DNA of 64,000 bases from the NCBI RefSeq assembly GCF_947507565.1, contig NC_089183.1:2852001-2916000 (forward strand). The letters are read 5' to 3'. Positions 24,130 to 35,948 of the stretch are shown in pieces. Every line of letters starts with the position of its first letter. Within the stretch, counting starts at the first letter, position 1. Below the pieces are notes generated by a model that was given only the letters and a program-made list of their open reading frames with translations, was not told the DNA's origin and made no database searches. The stretch is from Oscarella lobularis (lineage: Eukaryota; Porifera; Homoscleromorpha; Homosclerophorida; Oscarellidae). Made by a program: the position numbers and the translations under genes.

Positions 24130-26662
24130 CTAGAGCCATACTGTCTTCTCCTCTTCCCTCTTATCAGGATTGACGAAAAAACACGATATACTGCAGTGAA
24201 ACAGATGACCGCGAACCGATTTCGCGTACGTCGAATAGAGAGCGAAACCCAACCCAACCAAAGCGACCGAAATGAGCATGAGATAGGGAAACTGACTTGG
24301 CTTACTGAGACCGGTAACCAAAACGAACCTCAACATATCGAAATTATAATTGAGAACCCATTGGACGCCGCCAACGATGCCCCGATCGTTCGCCGACACC
24401 GTCTCCTGATAGATCTGCATGAGAGCCAAGTCGAACATCCACAAGCCGAACCGCGACGGAACGAGACCGACGAGAAGGGCAATCATGGAGGGAGAGTAAG
24501 GATTACCACGATCTGGGGTCGTCTTATTGACGCATAAATCGGAGGAGTTCATAGTGGGAGCGACGGTGGAATAATTATACGACGTCGTCGACGAAAAGTT
24601 GAAAGACGTTGTCGACAAAGTCGACGAAAAATTTAGAGACGTCAAGGTGGGAAAAGTCGACGGGGTGGTATAGTTAAAATTCGTCGAATTTGTCGAATTT
24701 TTCGTGCACGTAGCCTCGTTCGTGCCGCCGCACTGCGAATCGTAGTTATTCACCTCGGCGAGCGAATTACCCGGCAAGAAAATCGACGCGGCGCAGACGA
24801 GAAGACAGGAGAACTGAAAGGCGAGTGCCAGCAAACCGGTTCGCGTCACGCCGACACGTCGTCTCAGTCTCGGATAGACGAACGTTCCGAGAAGGGCCAT
24901 AGCAGCGGCTGCACCCTGAAACAGACTTATCTCCCAGAATTTCATACCCTGCGTGACGAGATAGCCGTTGAAGATTCCCCCGAAGGCGAGTACGGTCATA
25001 TAGAGGAGAGACATTCCCAAGCCGGCGCGGAATGCCTTCTGTTTTCGATAGGTTTTCCAACCGCGAATCAGAGTGCGATAGCTCTTCGTCATTTTCGCCA
25101 GGCAGCCTTTTTTCGATTCGATTTCCTTTTTGATGTCTTTTTCGGCGACTTCGAGTTGTTCGACGGCGCTCTTCGATTTTGATTCCGTTTCCGGTTCGTC
25201 GCGTTTTTCTTTGTGAGCGAGTTCGGGTACGAGGCGATAGATGCGCGAGAGGAGGCCGATTTCGAGGAAGTAGGCGACGACGTTGAAGGCGACGACGGCG
25301 ATGGCGCCACCCCAGAGGGATATCGTCATGAGTAGGGAGACGGGGATGGGGGCAACGATTTTGCAGAATAAGTCGATTCGTCGCAATTTGGCATTCAATC
25401 CTAAAGCAAAGATAAGTTAGGAGGTTATGTATATGGGTAGGACAGACAGACAGGATATGTACTGACTACTGTAATAGCTAACAAACTGACAGAGACAGAT
25501 ATGACAGACTAAGAGATTTGATAGATTTATTGACAGGTGACAGATTTGACAGACGAAGGGATTTGATAGATTTATTAACAGGTGACAGATTTGACAGACT
25601 AAGGGATTTGATAGATTTATTGACAGGTGACATATTTGACAGACTAAGGGATTTGATAGATTTATTAACAGGCGACAGATTGGACAGACTAAGGGATTTG
25701 ATACAGGTGACAGATTTGACAGACTAAGAGATTTGATCTATTTATTAACAGGTGACATATTTGACAGACTAAGGAATTTGATAGATTTATTGACAGGTGA
25801 CAGATTGGACAGCCTGACACTAATGATATTTACATTACTAAATGTTTCTTTTTCTTACCTGCTAGGCAATCCTTATCCTTATGCGATATCACAACGACCC
25901 AATCGCGTTCAACCGCTATCACCGTACCAGTCGTCGCCAAGCTCGATATCGAGCTCATGAAAATAGCCAGTGTAGAGCACAGATAAAAAACCCAATTTCG
26001 ATTCACCGTAACGTTATCCGTACCAATACCAGACGTTATACCCAGCTGAGGCAGCAAGAGAATAAGCAGAGAGCACGCCGACAAAGCAATTAGCCCATTC
26101 TCCAAAAGAAGCGTCAACCTGACAACTAAATAAAAAACATAAGGTTAATAATTAATTATCAACGTGCGCTAAAAACACGCGGTTTTTCTTTTTGTCTCGC
26201 AAGTATCTCACCTTTGCGTCGCGGATTCGCGTCGACCCAATCGCCAACAAGCGTGCCAAAAAGAACGACGGTCAAAGCGCGAACGAGACCGTATATAGCG
26301 GGCAGAAGAAGCGAATTGCAGTCGATCGTGACGAGAAACAGGGACACCGCGTAGTCCCACATACGATTACCCTACGTAGGAATTCGAAAGAGGTAAGGAA
26401 AAGGAATGGGGGGGGGCTCCCATATTCTAAGCGCGAGACATTTTTGCTATAAACGGGCGTGGTTCCCTGTCTTTCTCACCCATTTGTAGAGAAAATGGCT
26501 CGTGCAGAGCGTGTAGATGATCGACGGTTTCACGACGAATGGAATCGTCGAAGTTTCGCTCTCCTCCTCGTCGGTCAGCAGGCGATCTTCGTCGCCGCTC
26601 TCTTCCGGTAGTTCGACGGTTTCGTCGACGGACGCCGTCACTTCTCCGTCGTCACCTTCCAT
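24130..26662 (-). CDS. SLC40A1: Ferroportin (SLC40 iron exporter), copy B
   Basis: Complete four-exon gene on the minus strand: 26662-26480, 26371-26212, 26125-25859 and 25400-24130, giving 626 aa with consistent phases. Exon 1 starts at ATG and encodes an acidic cytosolic N-terminus ending KPSIIYTLCTSHFLYKW. Later signatures are DCNSLLLPAIYGLVRA, GDWVDANPRRK, AVERDWVVVISHKD, YMTVLAFGG, LVTQGMKFW, RRRVGVTRTGL and DRGIVGGVQWVLNYNFDM. The extracellular loop is expanded with Ser/Thr/Asn-rich sequence (NSTNSTNFNYT), densely sequon-bearing. It is somewhat longer than vertebrate ferroportin. Function: cellular Fe2+ export, inferred from family. The third intron holds a 45-bp minisatellite. Transcription starts close to SLC9C on the other strand. 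Confidence 0.88.
25500..25812. repeat. 45-bp minisatellite in a ferroportin B intron
   Basis: About seven imperfect copies of a 45-bp unit (core GACAGGTGACAGATTTGAC plus AGACTAAGGGATTTGATAG) lie inside the intron 25401-25858. As the unit is a multiple of three and lacks stops, it produces a spurious repetitive open frame on the plus strand (LIDLLTGDRFD-type repeats). No gene is proposed. Confidence 0.85.
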
Positions 26663-26844
26663 GCGCGACGAAGAAAGACGAGAGAATGACTGAACACCGG
26701 TCGGTTATATCGCGCGTTAGACTTCCAGTCACGCGATCCGGAACCTTGGTCTTTGTTACGTCATGCGACGTCAATGAGATCATAAATCTCCGTGATGGCG
26801 GTCACGTGCGTAAACCGCAACCTTTGTTACGTCACTCGAGAGGC
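26663..26844. promoter_or_regulatory. Bidirectional promoter between ferroportin B and SLC9C
   Basis: Only 182 bp separate the two start codons, which are read in opposite directions. Any promoter elements and both 5' UTRs must share this space or lie within the genes. No specific factor site is claimed. Confidence 0.6.
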
Positions 26845-29800
26845 ATGGAGTCCGAAGGCGTCTCGCCTACGCCTTTGAATGATTCGCGTGGCAATGGAAC
26901 GGCACAGTCGAGTCATTCCGTCGACCATGATCTCCACGTCATACTTTCACTATCCGTAGCTTTCGCGGTCGGAGGCAAGGAAAAAATAAAACCAATATTC
27001 AAATTTTTAATTGAATTCTTTTAGCTCTTCTAAGGCACGCTTTCAAACGAACCCCTCTCCCGTACACAGTCATTCTCCTTCTATTCGGCGTGACTATAGG
27101 CGGCCTAGCACGCGTCTTCGAACCGCTACGAAAATACACGGCGATGGCTCACATGGATCCACATCAGATTCTCTTCATATTTCTACCCCTGCTCATATTC
27201 GAATCAGCGTTCGCAATGGACGTGCACACGTTCAAGAAGACGTTCGTGCAGGTCGTCCTGCTCGCCGGACCGGGACTCGGACTCTGCACCGTATTGACGG
27301 GACTCATCGGACGATTTATCTTCACCTACGGATGGGGATGGATGCCGTCAATGATGTTTGGGTGCATACTGAGCGCAACAGATCCGGTAGCAGTCGTCGC
27401 TCTGCTAAGAGAACTAGGTACAATGAAACTAGATAATGATGGCCTTTTATGTGATCCCCAAACATCTAATAATAAAATTACTCATGGACCGTGTGGGTAA
27501 TTTTCTATGAGATTACTTCTAGTAAAATTGAATTGCTCATGGACCTTTTGGGTGATTTTCTGAGATTTCATGTAAAATTACTCATGGACCTTGTGAGGAA
27601 TTTTTTTATGAGATTATTACTAGCAAAAATTACTCATGGAATTTTCTATGAGATTTCATGTAAAATTACTTCAACTCGTTGCGCGCGAGCGACTCTTGCG
27701 GTTCAGGCGCATGGAACGCCACTCGCGCATAACATAGCGTTAGTGGGAACGCCCACTTTCGATATGCAAGTGTCTCTATTCGTTGCGCGCGAGCGACTCT
27801 TGCGGTTCAGGCGCAACGAACGCCACTCGCGCATAACATAGCGTTGGGCGGGAACGCCCACTTTTGATATGCAAGTGTCTTCAATTCGTTGCGCGCGAGC
27901 GACGCTTGCGGTCTAGGCGCACGGAACGCTACTCGTGCATAATAATGGTGTGGTCAATGGCAGCGTCCAAGGGAAGATAGAATTTTTTCATCACGTCATT
28001 ACCACGCTATTACTAAGATAATGATGGCCTGCTCTAATGATCCCTGAGCGCCCTTAGTACAGTATCGTACTACGTAGATACCACTCATTCTGAGACTTAT
28101 GACTGATATTTTCTCTCAGGCGCTTCCAAACAGTTGAGTACTTTGATCGAAGGCGAGTCTCTTCTCAACGACGGCGCCGCTATCGTTCTATTCGAAGTCT
28201 TCAAAGCCGGGTCGATACCGGGAGAAGCTTGGAGCGGTATGTAAAAATTCTTCTTATATATACGTAATGATTTCTTTTTAGCTGGTCAAATTGCTATCTA
28301 TTTTGTACGTGTTGTCTTGGGTGGGCCGGCTTTTGGCTTCGTCATGGGCAAGGTGTCCGTCTTCTGGCTCTCGCACGTCTTCAACGACGCCCTCGTTGAA
28401 ATCACAATCACGCTCGCTTCCACCTATGTGACGTTTTACATAGGCGAGAAGTTTTTGCATGTGTCCGGCGTTCTCGCCGTCGTCGTCTTGGGAATCGAGA
28501 TCAATAGCCGAAAGACGAACATAAGTCCGGAGGTAGAAGTATTTCTCCATCGGTAAGACTTCATAAATAGTCAAAATTATTTTTTTATTTAATATATGAA
28601 GGTTTTGGGAAATGATGGGCTATCTTGCTAATACAATGATCTTTATCCTCGTCGGAGTCGTCATCATGGAGCGAGCGTTCAGCAACGTCGACTCGACCGA
28701 CGTCATATTCCTCTTCTCCATCTATTTCGGCGTCATGGTCATAAGGTAATTAAAACGCCAAAAAAATCCTTCTCCTAAACGCGTCTCTTTGAAAAGGGGT
28801 ATCGTGTTGGGCCTCATGGCTCCGATTATGGCTCATCTCGCCTACGGCTTGAGCTCCCAGAGCGTCTGCGTGATGGTCTGGGGCGGACTGCGCGGCGCCG
28901 TCGGTCTCACCCTAGCGCTACTCGTATCCGGAGAAAAAGGCATCAACGAAAAAATCATAGGAGACAAAGTAAGAGAACCAATATTATAGTATACATACGA
29001 TAGTCTCTCCTAGGTTTTGTTTCATACGGCTGGCATCGTTCTCTTCACTCTCATCATCAACGCGACGACCGTCAAGCCTCTACTCAAACTTCTCGGCATG
29101 AGCGAAATGTCGACGGCGCGTCGTCTGACGCTCGCCGCGGCGATACGACGAATCCGCGAGGCGGCGTGGCGCACCATGTCCGTCCTCAAAGAGGATCGTT
29201 TTCTCTGCGACGCCAATTGGGAGGTCGTCGAGACGGCGACGCACGTCAAGGATCCGTTTAAGACCGAAGACGTCGAGTTCATTGAGGATCACATGGACGC
29301 GAACGGCGGCTTTACGAGTCAGTGTCCGTCGTGCGATACGACGATTCCGCCGACGTTGAAGCCGAAGGAGTTGGCCGAAATGGCCGAGGAGGCGAGACTG
29401 CGGTACATCAAAGCGGAGAAGACGAGCTATTGGAAGCAGTTCGCTCACGGGATGTTGGGTCGGGAAGCGGTGCGGACGCTGCAGGCGGTCGCCGATTCGG
29501 CGATGGACGACTCGGAGAAGTGACGATTGGAAAAAATTATTTTTGGGGGGTGGGGTGAGTGAGCGTTTTTGCATAGGCTTATTGGACTGAAGGATCTGGA
29601 ACACACGTGGAGAGTGCCAACCGTATACAAAAAATTGGTAAGCATTTACTAGATAAATGCACGTCTATAGAACAAAGACCAGTGTGACTAGTTCCTTAGA
29701 CCCAATAAGATAACACACTATTTTTATTTATTTTTATTTTTTTTCTAGCGTGACTACGTGCACGGCCTTCATCAGCGATTGTCGCAGCCGGCGGACGAGA

Positions 29801-32042
29801 TACCTCCGCCGCTTCTCTCCTGCCAGGTGGTCGTCTATCGCTTCGTCAAGCATCCCGCCTTCGACTGGACGATTCTCGGACTCATCCTCGTCAACGTCGT
29901 CGTTATCATAGTCGAATTGGCGGCGCCGATTAGCGACGACGCCAAGGCGAAATTAAAAATCGTTAATTACGTGTTCTGCACCATCTACTTAGTCGAAGTC
30001 ATTTTTAAGGTAACCGCTGTTTTTTGTGTGTTTTATTTCTTTGGGGAATGGGACGTTATAGGCGATCGGGTATCGCGTACATTACGTTTGGCCGATACGA
30101 AAAACCGTTTGGAATTGGTTCGACATCGTCATAGTCGGCGTGGCTGTCATCGACATTCTCATCGATCAACTAGCTCCAGAAGAAGACAAGTCGAAGAAAT
30201 TTGAACCGGCTATTTTACGCGTGGCAAAAGCGCTAAGAATTCTCCGAGTCAGTCGAATTCTTCGCATGACTAAGGTAGACAGAAATAGCGTGGATCCTCC
30301 TTTTCTTATTATTCCATGTAGTTTTTCTTTCCATTTCTACTCAACATTATTGATAACATCGTCAATCGTCACTTGAGCCTCGGCTACGACATTGGAAAGG
30401 GTTTCGTCATGGCTGAAGACGACGTAGGAAAGCACATCAGCCAAGTGGTCGAACACCGAGAAACTGCCGTCAAACTCAAGCTTCTTTCCGACAAAAATCG
30501 ACAGGAAGTAACCAAGAGCATTGGTGAGAAAACTCGAATTTTTCCCTTCTTGATGATCTACTAAATGTTTTAGCTATGTTGCGCAAGGAGCATCCTGGAA
30601 TAGCTATATCGGTCAAAACTCGTCACGCAATTCGATCCGTTTGGAATCAGTGTAAGGAAGTTGTCGACGACATGCGATCCGATGGCCTTCTCGACGAAGG
30701 CGACAGCGAGCGACTCAACCAGGCAAAACACCAAAATAAAATTTTTAATTAATTAATTAATTAATTATTTTTTTAGTTGATTGAAGTTGGTATGAAGAGA
30801 CAGCAGAACGCTCCCTCGTACATGAATCCGTCGCCGCCTGAGAAACAGCTTCGGCAAATCTCCTGGCTCCAAGACGCCGAAGAGCAAGTTTTGGATCGAA
30901 TCGTCGAAATCGCGACTCTCGTCGAATACGAGCAAGATCAGTCGATCATAGCCGAAGGCGAAGACGGAACAGGAATTTATTTGATTGTTTCAGGACTAGT
31001 GAAGGTGAGGAGGGGCACATACATATATAATCGCGTAGAATCAATAACGTTTATATTATAGATTACGTCGAGTAATAAAAGCACGTTTGGCGAGTTGAAA
31101 GCGCTCGTTCACACGAGCACCGACTATCTCGGATCGGGCAGCGTCATGGGCGAAATGGCGTTGCTAACCGATTTGCCGAGAAACGCGACCGTCGTGTGCG
31201 AGACCCCCGTCCAGGTGAGGGGCGACAAATGCCGTGGGAATCGTAGAAGGATGCGTTTTCGTAGGCGTTCTTCATCAAAAGCGAGGACATACGCGCCGTC
31301 ATGGACGACTATCCGTTCATCGAAGATCATCTCTGGCGAGTGTGCGGAGTGAGAATCGCTCACACGATGCTGATCCATCAACCGGACTATCAGGTAAAAG
31401 ACTGGGGATCGTCTATATGGGGCATCAGCGTATATATAGGACTTATCTACTCAAGAACTCCGTTTCTTCTGCGAATGGGCCTACGTCGCCGACGTCGACG
31501 ACACGACCGATTCGGAAACGTTCACCGTCGACGAAACGATGAAGGAGATCATTCTCATCAACGGCAGCGTTCTCTGCCTGCCCAGTCGCGAGACGATCAC
31601 CGCGCCGGCGATCATCCCCAACGGCTCGAAATTCGTCATTTTTAAATCCAAGGGCGGGGGCGGGGGCGGGGGCGGGGGAGAGCGAGAGCCGCCGCCACCG
31701 AAACTTCTCGTCATACCGCGAACCGATTTTCGTATGACGCAGAAGGAGCGATCGACGTCGTCGACTGTGCCGGAGAATCCGTTCGATCGTCGATACTCGT
31801 ACGGCGGTCGCCGGTTCTCCTATTCGCGTCGTTTGTCGTACGGTCGACGATTTTCGTACGCGAGTCACCTGTCGTATCACAGTCGTCGAGCGTCGATGCT
31901 GAGTCGACGATCGGAGATGTCGAGGGTGCAGAGTCGAACCAGTTCCCACCGCGACGGACATCACCATCGCTTAGATCCCATTTTGAAACTCTTTCGCGGA
32001 GCGAAGGTAGGAGACGCGGAGAGTAACGCCGGCACGTCCTAA
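26845..32042 (+). CDS. SLC9C1: SLC9C-type Na+/H+ exchanger with voltage sensor and cyclic-nucleotide domain
   Basis: Sixteen exons give 1243 aa: 26845-26974, 27025-27417, 28120-28236, 28282-28552, 28602-28745, 28797-28968, 29014-29519, 29577-29637, 29749-30009, 30062-30274, 30322-30523, 30574-30722, 30777-31004, 31062-31214, 31265-31393, 31440-32042. The first donor and the one after 30722 are GC. Order: exchanger core (LFIFLPLLIFESAF, SATDPVAVVALLRELG, GESLLNDGAAIVLFEVF, GGLRGAVGLTLALL), cytosolic linker, four-helix voltage sensor with seven charges at every third residue in S4 (from ILRVAKALRILRVSRILR to MTK), coiled linker, cNMP-binding domain (GEMALLTDLPRNATV), then a tail with a nine-glycine run and several RRxS sites. 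This matches the sperm exchanger that raises flagellar pH on hyperpolarisation. Confidence 0.9.
27418..28119. repeat. Repeat-filled 702-bp intron of SLC9C
   Basis: Far longer than the gene's other introns, it contains three or more AT-rich units around ACTCATGGACC (27478-27660). Two full and one partial copies of a 104-106-bp unit follow, starting at 27676, 27780 and 27886 (TCGTTGCGCGCGAGCGAC). Each unit has an internal GCGCGAG/CTCGCGC inverted pair. No coding potential is proposed. Confidence 0.75.
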
Positions 32043-32259
32043 TAATATTGATCCGAAAGATCGATAATAATGTGTGTGCGTGTGTACTCGTGCGTTTGGG
32101 GAGGGGTCCTTCATTGTTCTCCCGGGAAACGACACCGGCCTCTTTTGACCGAAAGCTCGGGGGCGTTAAAAAAATGAGTGGGTATCGTGGGACCCGTTGG
32201 ACGCTTGCGTCATTCGTGCTCGACCTGTCGACTCTTCTACATCCCGATCGAGTGAGATA

Positions 32260-32970
32260 ATGGTGGAAGCTGTTCGCGTATTCAAAGTAGAGGAGGATTT
32301 GCGAGCCGTGAAAGTAGTCAAAGACAAGCGTCGTCGAATAGAAGGCGTCAAAGTCGATCTTAGTAGCACTCACTTACAAAAGAAGGGGTGGAACTGGCTG
32401 GCCGAAGTCCACGCCATTCGCCATCTCGTCACACTCGATCTGAACAGCTGCGACGTCGCCTTTATTCCGGACGCTATTGGCACTCTCACCACCCTTCACC
32501 GTCTCCGTCTCCACGACAACTGCCTTCGCGCGGTGCCCGATTCCATATGCGATCTCACCAAGTTGCGCATCCTGACCCTGTTCGAAAATTACCTCGAGCA
32601 GTTACCGTCAAATATGTGGAAGTTGGACAAGTTGAAAGTGCTGCGCGTTGGCGGGAACAAACTCGCTCACGAAGGACTCGATAGCCTCGTGAAGCATCGC
32701 TCCAGGTCAGCGGCATCTTCACGTCCTGTTTACCACGGTCACGGCGGTGGAGGTTATTACGGGGGCATCGTGGCCGCTCCGGCGCCACCAAAAAAGTACT
32801 TACGTGATAGCATTCGTCGGCTTTACGTTCGCGACAATCAGCCCCATATTTCCGAATACTACGTACCGTCGGAATTGAAAAAGAAGGAAAGGGAAGGAAG
32901 GTTGACCGTTTACAATACTGGCGACGAGTCGGAGCCAGACGATGACGACGACGCTTTTGATTTCGATTAG
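32260..32970 (+). CDS. Small leucine-rich-repeat protein
   Basis: Single exon, 236 aa, start ATG at 32260 (the frame is open further upstream, but no earlier ATG is used). After a basic N-terminus (KVVKDKRRRIEGVKVDL) come about four LRRs: HLVTLDLNSCDVAFIPDAIG, LHRLRLHDNCLRAVPDSI, LRILTLFENYLEQLPSNMW and LKVLRVGGNKL. The pattern LxxLxLxxNxLxxLPxxI is the plant/Ras-suppressor-like class. A low-complexity His/Gly stretch follows, then an acidic C-terminus (PDDDDDAFDFD). There is no signal peptide or TM, so it is likely a cytosolic adaptor. Partner unknown. Confidence 0.7.
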   Translation: MVEAVRVFKVEEDLRAVKVVKDKRRRIEGVKVDLSSTHLQKKGWNWLAEVHAIRHLVTLDLNSCDVAFIPDAIGTLTTLHRLRLHDNCLRAVPDSICDLTKLRILTLFENYLEQLPSNMWKLDKLKVLRVGGNKLAHEGLDSLVKHRSRSAASSRPVYHGHGGGGYYGGIVAAPAPPKKYLRDSIRRLYVRDNQPHISEYYVPSELKKKEREGRLTVYNTGDESEPDDDDDAFDFD

Positions 32971-33220
32971 ACGGAGCGGGGGTTGCCGGAGGAATTTCCG
33001 GTTAGCCACGCGGAACGCCTTTGATGTGCTCGCATATGATATCTGTATTCGTTGTAGTTTAGTCCCTTGGCTCTGTGCTACCAGTTGTCACTCAAGCTAA
33101 GAAGTGTTCGTTTTGTTTTTTTTGCTTTATTCCTATATATTTCAAAAACAGACAACTAAAACAGCAAAGATCTCACAAGTACAGAGAGTAATGTCTTTCC
33201 GTTTCCTGCTCTCTCTCTCT

Positions 33221-34134
33221 CTAAGCAGCATAGATGGGATATTTTGAGCGATAATTATAGTCTGTATCTCCTGCAATAGCTGACTGACGAACGTGAGTGT
33301 GATCTTCTGGCGGATGAACTAGCTCCTTGATACCAGCAGTTTCCTTCATTCTTGCAATATAGGCAAGCAAAAGTGGGAGTCGATCTGCAGGTAGGGGAGG
33401 AAAGCCTCCGACGCTTGTTGCCGCGTCAATGCGCTCCAGATGCGGCCAAAGACACACGTCGACGGCGTTGACTTGTTCACCACCGAAGTAGGGAGTGCCG
33501 AGCTTTTTGAGCGGATTTTCTACAAATTTCTCGAGCTGCTCATTGAGATTAGCAAAGGTCTCATCCGTCTGCTTTCTCACGCATGATGTCAGAGCTGAAA
33601 CAACCTAAAAGAGCAATAATTTATCAGAAGAATAATTTTATACCAGAGATAAATTCATCACCTTGTTGGAATAGTTGATAATCATGATACGGGCTCCGGC
33701 TCGTTCTGCTGGATCTTTCGGAAAGAGCCTAACGGCTCCTCGAAATGCCTCATCGACATATTCTGCAGGAAAACGAAAGTGAGGCGACGAGACGACTAAG
33801 GCAGGAGTCCGTCCGGGGTCTCACCGACGATCGCTTCCGATTCGTACAAGACCTTTTCGTCGTGCAAAAGCACGGGAACCGATCCGTCGGGATTGGCATC
33901 GACGAGAAACTTGGGCTTTCTCTTCAGATTGCAGTTGATGACGTCAAAGGGGACCCCCTTCACGGAAAGAGCCAGACGCACTTTCTATAAAAAACACGCT
34001 CGCGCGACGATCGAGAACTCTTAGGTTTAGCTAGCGAAACTGACGTGAGCGAAAGGGCAGTATTCCATGCTGTAGACTCGCACTGGCACTCCGTTGGGAA
34101 TAGGCGGCGGATCTCCGTGCAGTTCGGCAGCCAT
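33221..34134 (-). CDS. Omega-class glutathione transferase A
   Basis: Four exons on the minus strand: 34134-34045, 33984-33825, 33762-33662 and 33604-33221, 244 aa, phases consistent. The N-terminal thioredoxin-like domain has the omega-class EYCPFAH motif; the Cys is the expected catalytic residue forming mixed disulfides with glutathione. It continues with KVRLALSVKGVPFDVINCNL, PDGSVPVLLHDEKVLYES (the cis-Pro glutathione-binding loop) and the domain linker. The C-terminal helical domain holds PYFGGEQVNAVDVCLWPHLER. Omega enzymes do thioltransfer and dehydroascorbate reduction in the cytosol. First of three tandem copies with identical exon boundaries. Confidence 0.88.
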
Positions 34135-34225
34135 GAAGACGTCGCGTTTTCTCTCGCCGTCGGCCTGATTCCCAAAGCAGAATATCGCGACTTGTGAACG
34201 ATTCGAAAGGGTGTAACGCGAGCAA

Positions 34226-34234
34226 TGAGTCACG
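34226..34234. promoter_or_regulatory. AP-1/CNC-bZIP-like site upstream of GST A
   Basis: TGAGTCACG lies 92 bp upstream of the GST A start codon. The same nonamer occurs at 37256-37264 and 38558-38566, upstream of the other two copies, and TGAGTCA is the classical AP-1/NF-E2 core. Regulation by stress-responsive bZIP factors is inference. Confidence 0.45.
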
Positions 34235-34429
34235 ATGGCTCATAATGAGCGTTTGCTGACTAGATCTACGTCACTCGTAATGAGTCTTACCTAAATTTAT
34301 TTTATACAAAGAAAACGTGGCATGCATTCGTTCAAAAACATGCAAACTCCTCGTTCGATGTTCGGTTTCTTCGCGTTTTTTCGTCTCCCAAGCCCCTCTT
34401 GCCGCGTTTCCATCTAAAAAAAAGAGAAA

Positions 34430-35164
34430 ATTAGTCTCTGCCAAATAATCGTTGTACGTACCTTTTTGTTGCGTCCGTATTAGCGCTATCCAGGCTACAC
34501 CGCGTGGAGGTTCGGACGCTTCGTAGCCCAGGGAAGTCTTCGCAAAGCGATGACTCCCTTCCAAAAAGTTTCGGGTGAGTTGCGACTTCATCAGCCCCCC
34601 CATTCAGTATCCGCCTGGACGAGTAGTCGGTCCCTAATACCGAGTCCCCCGGCGCGACGATACCTGACCACATTGGTAAGCGCAAGGCTAAGAACCAGGG
34701 CTTTGGGGTTGGAGAACGGCCGACCACTGTTTGTAGAGGCCGACAAGAAAGACAGTGCAATGCCGAAATTGACTTCACCTGAGCCGGATCATCGTCGGTC
34801 TAATCGTGCCATCGGGTGAGACAAGTGCCGGCAACCAGGCCATAATGAACACCCCCTCCAAGCCGTAACCGCTCGAGCCTAGCGCAGTTCGTGCTTGTTG
34901 GCAACAATAAGACCTAAGCGATCGTTTTGCCCAGTGCGCGTACCGAGGCCGAAGCCCCCCTTCGCCCTGCCTACGGGCTCCGGCACGGATTATCCGTGGG
35001 CCACGCTGATCCGCCAATCCAGACTTGCCTTTTGCCTTCCCCCGAGCCGGTCCGTTCAAGGACGAGACGCAGCGAACCGCGAAACATCCACCCTCAGCCG
35101 CAACTGAAGGAAATCGGTTGTGCGCTTCGCTTTTGAACAGCGTAGCCCCACCCAGCGCGCTCAT
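34430..35164. other. Unassigned GC-rich block upstream of GST A
   Basis: The composition differs from the surroundings (GC-rich, with CCGAGCC, CCCCGG and GGCCGAAG motifs). Open frames exist on both strands, but none shows a recognisable domain. A decayed mobile-element end is possible but unproven. Confidence 0.3.
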
Positions 35165-35325
35165 TGGTCCGTTGGAGTCACGTGGGGCTCATCCAGCGCT
35201 CTGATTTGTTCCACCGAATAGGCGTGAATTTGTAAACCGGTTTTGAATACCGGTTTGACTAATGATTCGTCAGCAAATTTATTTTTGGCTATGATATGAT
35301 GCAAGATTTCACGCTTCGAGACAAG

Positions 35326-35948
35326 ATGGCGGAAGAAAAAAACGTGGCCGAACTAAGCGACGACCTTTTAGTTACGTCTTTCTCTTTCTTTCCCTGCTTT
35401 CGCAGCTCATTTTTGCACTCGCGCAAAAAAGTTCGTTAGCGCGCTTTCTCTTCGTTCAAGATCCGGCGATTCGTCGATTCGACGGCGAAAAACTGCTGAA
35501 GGAAGCGCCGTGTACCCGCCGCAACTCTTCGTCCAGCTTTTTCCTCCTCGCTGATGTCCTTACCGAGCCACACAAGGCAGTTTTCAGTTGCGAAGTTGCC
35601 TCATGGAAGACTCCGATCGTTATCGGCGACTATCGCGACTTCAGCTCGTTTTCTAACCTTCTAACGAACAAAGAAAGAACTGGAAAAGGCACTCGGGCAG
35701 AATTGCTGCCGTTAGAACCATTTGGCCACCATGCAAAACGCGTATTTTGTCACTCCAAGGGCAAGGGTCCGCCATGTTTGAATTCCTTTCTCGCGAGGCT
35801 CATTTCTTACACTAGGTGTCTTTTTCACGTCTCTAGTAGCGAGATGTGGAATTTTTCTTCGAAAAGGTGTTTTCTAGCCTCAGGATTAAATAACCCGATA
35901 GCCAATTTCCTGAGAAAATCATGGAATTTATTCTCTGTGCGTTCGTAG
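35326..35948 (+). CDS. Possible two-exon gene of unknown function
   Basis: Tentative model. ATG at 35326 opens MAEEKNVAELSDDLL (exon 35326-35370); a 35-bp GT-AG intron with a strong pyrimidine tract ending TTTCGCAG follows; exon 2 runs 35406-35948 in the matching phase (195 aa total). The protein is basic and Ser-rich, contains FLFVQDPAIRRFDGEKLLK and several Cys, and has no recognised domain, signal or TM. The intron is shorter than its neighbours, so this may be a chance frame or part of a larger gene. Confidence 0.35.

Noticed and set aside
25518-25960. Plus-strand repetitive frame (LIDLLTGDRFD type)
   Set aside because: It is produced by an intronic 45-bp minisatellite and overlaps ferroportin exon 3 on the other strand.
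34431-34778. Minus-strand frame in the GC-rich block as a gene
   Set aside because: No domain, no convincing splice links, and overlapping frames on both strands; left as an unassigned block.
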